Positions 7,853 to 15,270 of a DNA stretch of 64,000 nt are shown here, one piece after another. The position numbers were made by a program, and so were the translations under genes. The stretch's first letter is position 1; every line of letters begins with the position of its first letter. Source of the stretch: Chryseobacterium sp. BGARF1 (GTDB lineage Bacteria > Bacteroidota > Bacteroidia > Flavobacteriales > Weeksellaceae). Where the stretch lies: assembly GCF_001677955.1 (NCBI RefSeq), contig NZ_LELA01000006.1, forward strand, positions 1-64,000, in the 5' to 3' direction. Under the pieces are notes generated by a model, which saw only the letters and a list, made by a program, of their open reading frames with translations, did no database searches and was not told the DNA's origin.

Positions 7853-8848
7853 ATGAGTATTGTTTTCGGACACAACAACTTTGTCATTAAAAGATTATCA
7901 CCAAAAGAACTGGGATTAGAAAATAATCCCGAGATGAAAAATGCAGAGATACAGCTTATTCAGAAATATGCACATCTTTATTTTATTCCGGTTTTCCCGA
8001 TGGGGCAAGAGTGGATTTTAAGAAAAGACGGTAAATCGTATCATCTTATCAATGATTTGCAACACAAACTTCTTTACCACTATCCTTCACGAGTTCATGT
8101 GGGTGCTTTTGCACTGCCTCTAATTTTAATTCTGGGATTTTTTGGTTATTTTACTTATGAAAAAATAGCCAATTACCAATCTGAAAAAAGGTACATCGCC
8201 GAGATGGAAAACAAAGGTGTATTATTAACCCAACAGCTGGATTCTATAGACAATAAAAACAGTGTGATTATGTCTTTTGAAAATGAAAATTATGGTGAAG
8301 ACAATTACGCCGTTTTAAAAAGAGAAGGAAACAAATTTTTATTACAAAAAGTAAATAAAGGAATGATGATAAATATCCCTCATTCTATCAGCTATTACCT
8401 TTCTTCTAAAGATGAAGAAAATACCAATGACAGCATTTGGGTAGCCAAACAGGAAATTAAAAACAGTATTGCACTAAAAGAACCTTTTTCAAAAAAACTG
8501 ATCAATACCTTGGGGAAAAAATTAATGCTTTCTAATGTTTATATCATTAAAGATGCTTATTTCAAAGAAGATACACCGGATGAGGCAAAAAGTTCTTTAT
8601 ACACCGAGTATGTAAATTATGGTAAAAATTCTGTGATTGACAGCCTTGTTCCTTCCAACAAATCAGAAGACTGGAAACTTTCAAAAACAAAAGCAGTTAA
8701 CTTCAAGGATAGATTTGCTATAAAAACGGATAGCAGAAACTCCGCTGTTCTTTATTATCATACTATTCCGGATAATATTAAACACAGCGTAAAAATTGCA
8801 AATCAAACAATTGAAAATAAAGAAGACCAATATTCTTACAATTATTAA
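7853..8848 (+). CDS. Membrane protein of unknown function
   Basis: 331 residues. Residues about 1-80 are a soluble N-terminal domain (FVIKRLSPKELG, HLYFIPVFPMGQEWIL) that resembles the layout of small zinc-ribbon proteins but lacks the cysteines. A single transmembrane helix at about 84-103 (FALPLILILGFFGYF) is followed by a long soluble domain with a helical start. It has no N-terminal signal peptide, so the N-terminal domain is probably cytoplasmic. I do not recognise the family. It is divergent from the lipoprotein at 7026-7790 and ends in a strong shared terminator. Confidence 0.65.
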   Translation: MSIVFGHNNFVIKRLSPKELGLENNPEMKNAEIQLIQKYAHLYFIPVFPMGQEWILRKDGKSYHLINDLQHKLLYHYPSRVHVGAFALPLILILGFFGYFTYEKIANYQSEKRYIAEMENKGVLLTQQLDSIDNKNSVIMSFENENYGEDNYAVLKREGNKFLLQKVNKGMMINIPHSISYYLSSKDEENTNDSIWVAKQEIKNSIALKEPFSKKLINTLGKKLMLSNVYIIKDAYFKEDTPDEAKSSLYTEYVNYGKNSVIDSLVPSNKSEDWKLSKTKAVNFKDRFAIKTDSRNSAVLYYHTIPDNIKHSVKIANQTIENKEDQYSYNY

Positions 8849-8850
8849 AA

Positions 8851-8886
8851 GCAAAAAGCTCATTTTCATGAGCTTTTTGCTTTTTT
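8851..8886. terminator. Strong bidirectional terminator
   Basis: A 13-bp perfect stem GCAAAAAGCTCAT (8851-8863) pairs with ATGAGCTTTTTGC (8868-8880), loop TTTC, then six T. It lies between the convergent genes at 7853-8848 and 8920-11040. Confidence 0.85.
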
Positions 8887-8919
8887 GATTCGAATTGGCA
8901 GCAAAATTTTGCCTTCATT

Positions 8920-11040
8920 CTAATTTTTCCCTCTGCTATCTTTGATCTCCTGAATTTTATTTTCAAAATGTTCTTTTCGCTGAGGATGTTTATTAATCAA
9001 TACCTGAAATGCTTTAATGGCCTTCGTGTATAATTTCTGCTCAATGTAAAGTGTAGCTAAAGTTTCGGTCATCAGGTGAGAAATATCGTCTGTTTTTTCT
9101 TTAACCACGAAATTTACTTCATCTTTTAACTGGCTTATTTTAGGATTGTTTTCTATGAAAGATTCAATCACTTTATTTTTAGTCTCTATTTTAACCTTTT
9201 CAATGTCATCTGTTCTGTCGATTTTCAGCCAGCTTTGCCAAGTATTGATAAAACCAGGAACATTACTATCCAAAACAGATTGGGTTTCAGATTCCAAAGG
9301 TAATTCTTCTACTTTTTCTTTTGGTTGTTCTTCTTCCTTTTGTATAGCTAAGCTTGAAATATCTGCTCCAAAGAACGAAACATTCATCACGGGAGCTTCT
9401 TCTTTTTCATGAGAACTTGTGATCTCTTGTTCTAAACTTTCAACTTCGCTTATACTTTCCTCTACCCTATTTTCGATTACAGTTTCTGATTTTTCTTCTT
9501 CTGAAATAATTTCCTCCGAAACTTCTTTTACTGCTTCAATCTTTTCTTCCGGTTCAGGTTTTATTTCGATTTTTTTGCTGAATGAATCTGGCGCATGAGA
9601 CTCAAAATTCATTGGTTTCCATGCTGTTTTTTCTTCATTTTCTACTTCAGAAACAGAAGTTTGATTTTCTTCGGCTGAAAGATTATCGTTAATTTCCTGA
9701 GCAATTTCTACCTTTTCAACCTCTTTAGTTTCATTTGAAGTTTCAACAACAAAATCCTGCGTGTCTGCAAAACTTATTTCTCCTCCAATTTCTTCTTCCG
9801 GTTCGTTGATTTTTGTTTCCGGCTCTTGCTTATTAGCTTTCATCTTTTTCTCAACTTCTTCAATCAAACGTCGCATTTCATCTTCATGCTTATTCACCGT
9901 AGATTTTGGAGTTTCTTGCTGATGTACTTGCTCTGAAACATTAGCCTCTACTTTAACTTCCGGCAAGAAAGAATCTGTTCCGTGGAAGCTTAGTTGAGAT
10001 TCGTCATTTACATCTTCAGCAACTTCTTTAGAATCTATTTCACCCTCATTGATAATCATTTCCGGGTTTAAAACTTCCGTTACAATTTCTTCTGTATCTG
10101 TGTTTTCTGCCAAATTCACATCTTCAACAGATTTTTCTTTCTGAATTTCTGTTTCAGATTCAAAAGATTCTGTTTCAGCAAAACTCACATCTGCTTCATC
10201 AATAATATCTTCCTCAGTTTTCTCAGTTTCTACTGCATCATCATTGATGGTTACTTCAGGTTCTAATACTTCTGTACTATTTTCTGCTTCAATATTTTCT
10301 GTCGCCTCTTCTTCTACAGATTCTTCACGCTGAACTTCTGCTTCAGGTTTAAAAGATTCTATTTCAACAGAGCTAACCTCTGATTTTTTACTGATTTTTT
10401 CAGGCTCAATAATCTCTTCTTGAGGAATAATTTCAGTAGAAACTTCTGCCGAAGAGGTATCATTTATATTTTCATCCTCTTCAACAATACGTTTAATTGG
10501 AAAAGAAGATTTTTGAGTAACAATGACTCCAGATTCCAGTGTAGACTCTAAATCGATGATTTCGGAATGGTTTTCATCTAAGAAGTTTTCTTCACCTTCA
10601 AATAAAATTCTGTTGCGCTCACCATTTACAACAACATGCTTAATTTCAGTTTTGGGTGCTGCCAAAGATTCTGAAATAGCTTTGTAATCATGCTTCGGGA
10701 ACGTTTTTTTCTCTTTAACCCACCAAAAAGGTTCTTTGGTAGCCTTTGTTTTATTTTCAACAATAATCGGAGCTTCTTTTTCTGCCGTTTCAATTTTTGT
10801 CGGCAAAATTTTTCCGTTAATCAACTGATACAAAATTTTCTTATCGGTGGTATAAGCAGCAGTAGTTGATAATTCTTTCTGATAATTTTCTTTATCAAAA
10901 AGATGAACGCCATACAGATGCAAAGCACGAATATTTTGAATATAAGGGAAAGAAATTATTTCTTCCTTCAAAAGATGTAAATCTTCTGACTGTATATTTT
11001 TCGGATTTTTTAATAATTCTAAAACTCTAGCATTCATCAT
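8920..11040 (-). CDS. Long acidic repeat protein with TPR-like C-terminus
   Basis: 706 residues with no signal peptide. The N-terminal ~80 residues (ARVLELLKNPKNI, FPYIQNIRALHLYG) form a helical domain that I associate with a conserved Flavobacteriia family. Residues about 150-600 are extremely Glu-rich and contain imperfect repeats of about 62-65 residues, visible as VEIESF (near 225), FAETESF (near 287) and FHGTDSF (near 352), each followed by TEV-L-PE type segments. The C-terminus (LYIEQKLYTKAIKAFQVLINKHP) is a TPR-like helix pair. It is the last gene of the sigma-54 activator/lptE operon and starts one base after the lptE stop. Function unknown; probably a scaffold or envelope-biogenesis helper. 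Confidence 0.8.
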   Translation of the reverse strand: MMNARVLELLKNPKNIQSEDLHLLKEEIISFPYIQNIRALHLYGVHLFDKENYQKELSTTAAYTTDKKILYQLINGKILPTKIETAEKEAPIIVENKTKATKEPFWWVKEKKTFPKHDYKAISESLAAPKTEIKHVVVNGERNRILFEGEENFLDENHSEIIDLESTLESGVIVTQKSSFPIKRIVEEDENINDTSSAEVSTEIIPQEEIIEPEKISKKSEVSSVEIESFKPEAEVQREESVEEEATENIEAENSTEVLEPEVTINDDAVETEKTEEDIIDEADVSFAETESFESETEIQKEKSVEDVNLAENTDTEEIVTEVLNPEMIINEGEIDSKEVAEDVNDESQLSFHGTDSFLPEVKVEANVSEQVHQQETPKSTVNKHEDEMRRLIEEVEKKMKANKQEPETKINEPEEEIGGEISFADTQDFVVETSNETKEVEKVEIAQEINDNLSAEENQTSVSEVENEEKTAWKPMNFESHAPDSFSKKIEIKPEPEEKIEAVKEVSEEIISEEEKSETVIENRVEESISEVESLEQEITSSHEKEEAPVMNVSFFGADISSLAIQKEEEQPKEKVEELPLESETQSVLDSNVPGFINTWQSWLKIDRTDDIEKVKIETKNKVIESFIENNPKISQLKDEVNFVVKEKTDDISHLMTETLATLYIEQKLYTKAIKAFQVLINKHPQRKEHFENKIQEIKDSRGKN

Positions 11041-11041
11041 A

Positions 11042-11566
11042 TTACCAGTTCGCTACAATGTCGTTAAATATTTTATTGATAATTCTATCAGTAGCCAGTT
11101 TTACCTGAGACGTTTCTATCTGACTTTGAGAAAGATTACTGTTGAACACTGCTTCATCAGAGAAATTTTTATCAAAACTCAATTCAGGATGCAGTTTATT
11201 TTCATAACGAACCTTCACTGTAATGGTCAGCTTATTCTGTGATTCCTGAATCGTTCCACCTGCACTCGTCTGCTGCGTGGTAGAGCTGATCGTGGTTGGA
11301 GAAATTGAATAATCTGTAATTTCACCTTCAATCAAAATATCCGGATTTTGCTTCGTTCCTTTTAAAGTGGTACGCTGCAAAAACCTATTTTGAATATCTG
11401 TAGAAAACTGCTGTGCTAAAGTAGGGTTTACCAGCGCTGCATTATTGGGAAACTCATTGATCTGTACCGTTTTCTCGTCTGTAAGAGAAGAACCCGTAAA
11501 TGAGTAACAAGAATTCAAAAATCCGACAGATATGATTAAAAGGAAAAGATTTTTCAGCTGATTCAT
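11042..11566 (-). CDS. lptE: LPS assembly lipoprotein LptE-like
   Basis: A 174-residue lipoprotein with lipobox LNSC and Cys20. The pattern CYSFTGSSL…VQINEFPNNAALVNPTLAQQF…DIQNRFLQRT matches the Bacteroidota LptE family. LptE plugs the LptD barrel that inserts lipopolysaccharide into the outer membrane. A Thr/Ser/Gln-rich strand pair follows (STTQQTSAGG). The assignment is from the family pattern; sequence identity to the E. coli protein is low in this phylum. Operon partners are a sigma-54 activator and a membrane protein upstream and the acidic TPR-like protein downstream. Confidence 0.8.
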   Translation of the reverse strand: MNQLKNLFLLIISVGFLNSCYSFTGSSLTDEKTVQINEFPNNAALVNPTLAQQFSTDIQNRFLQRTTLKGTKQNPDILIEGEITDYSISPTTISSTTQQTSAGGTIQESQNKLTITVKVRYENKLHPELSFDKNFSDEAVFNSNLSQSQIETSQVKLATDRIINKIFNDIVANW

Positions 11567-11583
11567 TTTAAATAATTTTGATC

Positions 11584-12291
11584 TTAATATTTTTCTTTAA
11601 TACCGATTTCGGTAATTTCGTCGTATTCAATTTGTTGAATAGCATCTTCAAATGCAAAATAATTAGCAGCATACATAAATGGTAATGTTAGGAAAAGCCC
11701 GATTCCGCAAGCTAAAATCCCAAGCTGTGATAAAATTCCAATTACAAATGAAAATAGGAAAATATTGATAAGATTTCCTTTGGTCATTACTTTTGAGATA
11801 TTCCAAGCTGTTTTTATATCTGTAATTCCTTTAAAACTAATTAATGCAGGAATGTAAAAACCCTTTAAAGCAAAATATAAAATGGCTGCGAACATCAAAA
11901 ACATATAAGGGAACATTAAGAGAGGCCCCATTACACTTGGCTCATCGCTACCATAAGACGCCGCTCCTCCTAATATCATAATAAATATCATCGGAATATA
12001 AAGAACCATCATTCCACCAATAATGATAAGCTGAAGAATAAGATACGGCATAAAATCTTTGAAATCAAAAATTTCCCCTGCACTTGCTGGCTGATTTTTA
12101 GAAAGTTTTCTAAGATATTTATAGTAATTACCAACTGCCAAAACCCCAAAAAGAGGGATAATTGTCATGATAAGACATACTAAAAAGCCTACGAAAACTC
12201 CTCCAAAGTCTTTTTTCAAAAGCTCAAAGCCTTTATTGATGTACTCGCCAAATTTAAAATTGATAGGTTTGGGTGATAAATTTACATTCAT
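11584..12291 (-). CDS. Polytopic membrane protein, unknown
   Basis: 235 residues with about five hydrophobic segments (near 33-55, 87-115, 123-145 and 175-210) and a soluble N-terminal tail containing FKFGEYINKGFELLKKDFGG. The layout resembles small DUF-type integral membrane proteins of Flavobacteriia; I recognise no transport or catalytic motif. It lies between a sigma-54 activator and lptE with gaps of 17-18 bases, so it is part of that operon and may serve envelope biogenesis. Confidence 0.7.
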   Translation of the reverse strand: MNVNLSPKPINFKFGEYINKGFELLKKDFGGVFVGFLVCLIMTIIPLFGVLAVGNYYKYLRKLSKNQPASAGEIFDFKDFMPYLILQLIIIGGMMVLYIPMIFIMILGGAASYGSDEPSVMGPLLMFPYMFLMFAAILYFALKGFYIPALISFKGITDIKTAWNISKVMTKGNLINIFLFSFVIGILSQLGILACGIGLFLTLPFMYAANYFAFEDAIQQIEYDEITEIGIKEKY

Positions 12292-12309
12292 GATTTAATG
12301 TGTTATGGT

Positions 12310-13602
12310 TTATTCTTCTAAATTATATTGTTTTATTTTCCTGTATAATGTTCTCTGTGAAATTCCCAGCTCATCTGCCGCTCTATTTCTTCTTCCGTTA
12401 TGTTTTTCTAATGCTTTTACGATTAGATCTTTCTCATTATTCTGAAGAGATAAAGATTCCGGTCTGTTTTCTTCCACCTCAATATCTTCAAAATCTTCGT
12501 AAGTATCGTCAGAATTTGAGATAATTGTAGGATTCTGAACATTCTGATTACTCGTATTGTTATTTTCAAAATACAATAACGAATTGGCATTGGCAGCCTG
12601 CTGAGGTTCAGGTGTATAAATTCTGCTAATTAAGTTTTTCTCCTGATTGCTGAGGTCTGCAGTACCGCGGTTTTTAATGAGTTCCGAAGTTAAGGATTTT
12701 AAATCATTAATATCATTTCTCATATCGAAGAGAATCTTATACATAATTTCTCTTTCGTTGCCAAAATCGGTCTGTTTTTGAGAATTTGGCTGATTGACCA
12801 CCATTGGTAAATGCGTATCCATCGGGATGTATTCTGCAAGTTTCGCCACAGTAATATTCCGTTCACGTTCTACTACCGTCATTTGTTCCACTAAATTTCT
12901 TAGCTGACGTACGTTTCCGGGAAAAGTATAATTTTCGATGTAATGAACGGCACTTGGGTCTAATTCCAATTCTGGCATTCTGTATTTTTCGGCAAAATCG
13001 ATTGCAAATTTTCTGAAAAGCAAATGAATATCGCCTTTTCTTTCTCTTAAAGCCGGCATATCAATTTGCACAGTGTTTAGACGGTAATACAAATCTTCAC
13101 GGAATCTTCCGTCATGAATTGCTTTCATCATATTCACATTGGTTGCGGCAACAATTCTTACATTGGTTTTCTGCACTTGTGAAGAACCTACTTTCATAAA
13201 TTCACCACTTTCTAAGACTCTCAAAAGACGAACTTGTGTTTGAACAGGCAGTTCTCCTACCTCATCTAAGAAAATTGTTCCCCCATCGGCAACTTCAAAA
13301 TACCCTTTTCTTGTAGCTGTAGCTCCTGTAAAAGACCCTTTTTCGTGACCAAAAAGCTCGGAATCTATTGTTCCTTCGGGGATTGCACCACAGTTTACGA
13401 CAATATAAGGCTGATGTTTTCTTTTAGATTCTGAATGAATAATTTTGGGAATAAATTCTTTCCCCACCCCACTTTCTCCGATTACTAAAACGGAAATATC
13501 GGTAGGTGCTACTTGAATAGATTTTTCTAAAGCTCGGTTTAAAGCCGGAAAATTTCCGATAATGCCGAAGCGGTTTTTTATATTTTGAAGTTCGTTACTC
13601 AT
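12310..13602 (-). CDS. Sigma-54-dependent transcriptional activator without receiver domain
   Basis: 430 residues. The AAA+ domain starts almost at the N-terminus: Walker A GESGVGKE (42-49), the sigma-54 contact loop GSFTGA (89-94, where the canonical form is GAFTGA) and Walker B in GGTIFLDEVGELP. A linker rich in Asn/Gln is followed by a C-terminal Fis-type HTH (NRAADELGISQRTLYRKI). No receiver, GAF or PAS domain precedes the ATPase, so activity may be set by a partner or by expression level. First gene of a four-gene operon ending in the acidic protein; in this phylum such activators are often linked to envelope genes. Confidence 0.92.
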   Translation of the reverse strand: MSNELQNIKNRFGIIGNFPALNRALEKSIQVAPTDISVLVIGESGVGKEFIPKIIHSESKRKHQPYIVVNCGAIPEGTIDSELFGHEKGSFTGATATRKGYFEVADGGTIFLDEVGELPVQTQVRLLRVLESGEFMKVGSSQVQKTNVRIVAATNVNMMKAIHDGRFREDLYYRLNTVQIDMPALRERKGDIHLLFRKFAIDFAEKYRMPELELDPSAVHYIENYTFPGNVRQLRNLVEQMTVVERERNITVAKLAEYIPMDTHLPMVVNQPNSQKQTDFGNEREIMYKILFDMRNDINDLKSLTSELIKNRGTADLSNQEKNLISRIYTPEPQQAANANSLLYFENNNTSNQNVQNPTIISNSDDTYEDFEDIEVEENRPESLSLQNNEKDLIVKALEKHNGRRNRAADELGISQRTLYRKIKQYNLEE

Positions 13603-13685
13603 GAGTAAAATTTAGATTGTTGATTAAATTTCGTCTACTTTATCATCGTAGATTCTTAATTAGTTGAAATAATTTGATTTAAATT

Positions 13686-14117
13686 TTAAGCAACCAAATC
13701 CAAATAATCTTTGTTTCTAATCTTCGAAACTTTACTTTTAAAATATAAAACCTCAGCAAAGACATTCTCTTTACTTTCTTTTAAAAAATTGATTAAAATC
13801 TGACAATGCTTCTCTTTTTCAGAAAATGCTATTACTATTTTAGGATATGAATAGTTTTGACTTTTTTTAATAAAAATATCCCCTAAAATATCCCCTGCAT
13901 TGTGTTTACCACTTATGCTAAGTTTGCGTCTTGACTTTTCGTTTAAAAAAATATTTTTTAACGCATTGCTGTCTTTAGAGTTTAGAAACTGATTGTAAAT
14001 TTCATACAGCTGTTTGCAATCTTCACTTCTAATTGTGCCATTACTAATTTGTGCAGAAATATTGCTGCAGATAATTACTAACAATACACTTAGGCAATAT
14101 TTATGAAATTTTTCCAT
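13686..14117 (-). CDS. Small exported protein, unknown
   Basis: 143 residues with a signal peptide ending near NISAQ. The body is helical and Lys-rich, with ILGDIFIKK and VAEVLYFKSKV-type strands. I do not recognise the family. Its start overlaps the end of the YhcG-type nuclease gene by 17 bases, so the two are probably translated from one message. Why an exported protein should be coupled to a cytoplasmic nuclease is unclear, and the pairing may be accidental. Confidence 0.6.
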   Translation of the reverse strand: MEKFHKYCLSVLLVIICSNISAQISNGTIRSEDCKQLYEIYNQFLNSKDSNALKNIFLNEKSRRKLSISGKHNAGDILGDIFIKKSQNYSYPKIVIAFSEKEKHCQILINFLKESKENVFAEVLYFKSKVSKIRNKDYLDLVA

Positions 14118-15144
14118 TGTCTGAGTTTAATATGTTAATAAAATCTTCTTTACTTGGCAAGACGGTAAGATATTTACTTGCAAAAATCTGCTCATTATCT
14201 TCCGGTAGTGTATATCGTACTAATGCTTCACTTTTGTCCTGACAAAGGATGATGCCGATGGTTTTGTTTTCGTCTTCGAGACGTTTTTCTCTGTCGAAAT
14301 AATTCACATACATCTGCATTTGCCCGATATCCTGATGTTTTAGTTCTCCTATTTTTAAATCAATAAGAACAAAGCATTTTAAAATTCTGTTGTAAAAAAC
14401 CAAATCGATACGAAATTGCTTTTCATCAAAGCTAATTCTTTTTTGCCTTGAAACAAAGGTAAACCCTTGTCCTAATTCCAAAAGAAAATGCTCTAATTTA
14501 TCAATTAGCTCACTTTCTAAATCATTTTCAGAATAAGTTGATTTTTCGGGCAGTCCAAGAAATTCTAAAATGTACGGATCTTTGATGAGGTCTCTTGGTT
14601 TTTCTATAATTTGTCCTTTTTCAGACAATTGAATAATCTCTTCTTTATTTTTACTTAAAGCTAATCTTGTATATAAGGCTGCATCGTATTGTCTTTGCAA
14701 TTCTCGCAAACTCCAGTTGTTTTTAAAAGATTCAATTTCGTAGAATTTTCTTTCATTGATATCTTTAATGCGCATTAATTTTAGATAATGCGACCAAGAT
14801 AGTTTGAAATTCACAGACAGTGTCTGTGAAATTGATTTTTTAGATTCGTCATACAGTGTCTGACGAATTGAATAAGACAAATAAAACTGCGTCATCTGTT
14901 GTAAATTTGAAGCAGAAAATCCTTTTCCAAACCTTTGCGTCAAACCAATTGACAAATCTTTTAATAATTTTTTTCCGTATTCTGCACGGTTTTCACCGTT
15001 TTGCTCTTCTTCTACAATCATTCTACCAATCTCGAAATAAGTAAGAACCATGGTATGATTTACAGCGACAACAACATTTTTTCTGGCATCATCTAGTAAT
15101 GCAGAAATATTTTGTAGAAGTTGTACGTTTTGTAAATCTTTCAT
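14101..15144 (-). CDS. PDDEXK nuclease family protein (DUF1016/YhcG)
   Basis: About 347 residues from the ATG at 15142-15144 (MKDLQNVQL); a further in-frame ATG at 15231 would run through the repeat-like DNA upstream and is less likely. The N-terminal DUF1016 domain shows TYFEIGRMIVEEEQNG and YGKKLLKDLS, and NWSLRELQRQ lies mid-protein. The C-terminal PD-(D/E)xK domain contains FRIDLVFYNR and LIDLKIGELKHQDIGQMQMYVN; the family usually has ELK, here DLK. Members occur near restriction or recombination genes, but here it stands alone. The stretch between FYLSY and FKLSWSHY holds a 12-residue repeat (IRQTL…, ISQTL…) encoded by palindromic DNA. Confidence 0.88.
   Translation of the reverse strand: MKDLQNVQLLQNISALLDDARKNVVVAVNHTMVLTYFEIGRMIVEEEQNGENRAEYGKKLLKDLSIGLTQRFGKGFSASNLQQMTQFYLSYSIRQTLYDESKKSISQTLSVNFKLSWSHYLKLMRIKDINERKFYEIESFKNNWSLRELQRQYDAALYTRLALSKNKEEIIQLSEKGQIIEKPRDLIKDPYILEFLGLPEKSTYSENDLESELIDKLEHFLLELGQGFTFVSRQKRISFDEKQFRIDLVFYNRILKCFVLIDLKIGELKHQDIGQMQMYVNYFDREKRLEDENKTIGIILCQDKSEALVRYTLPEDNEQIFASKYLTVLPSKEDFINILNSDNGKIS
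14810..14868 (-). repeat. Tandem palindromic DNA inside the YhcG gene
   Basis: A perfect 21-base palindrome, TTCACAGACA-G-TGTCTGTGAA (14810-14830), is followed by an inverted repeat ATTCGTCA (14844-14851) / TGACGAAT (14861-14868). The core ACAGTGTCTG occurs in both, at 14817-14826 and 14853-14862, exactly 36 bases (12 codons) apart and in frame. Confidence 0.7.
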
Positions 15145-15180
15145 TTTGATTAAAAAAATCTTGTTTTGAAACCTTAATTC

Positions 15181-15262
15181 GCAGCCCGACCTGAGTGGAG
15201 CTCTTTTTTCGAGGAAGAATGACAAGCACAAAAGCGAGAGCGGAAGACGGATAAAGCTGCCC
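15181..15262. repeat. GC-rich 82-base intergenic element
   Basis: The stretch from GCAGCCCGACC to AAAGCTGCCC is much richer in G and C than its surroundings. The ends GCAGC (15181-15185) and GCTGC (15256-15260) are complementary and could close an RNA structure. From memory the style matches sequence recurring between genes of this genus; that was not checked. It lies between miaB and the YhcG gene. Confidence 0.5.
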
Positions 15263-15270
15263 TAAAAAAA

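Noticed and set aside
15145-15231. N-terminal extension of the YhcG ORF
   Set aside because: It would run through the GC-rich intergenic element; homologues begin at the inner Met.
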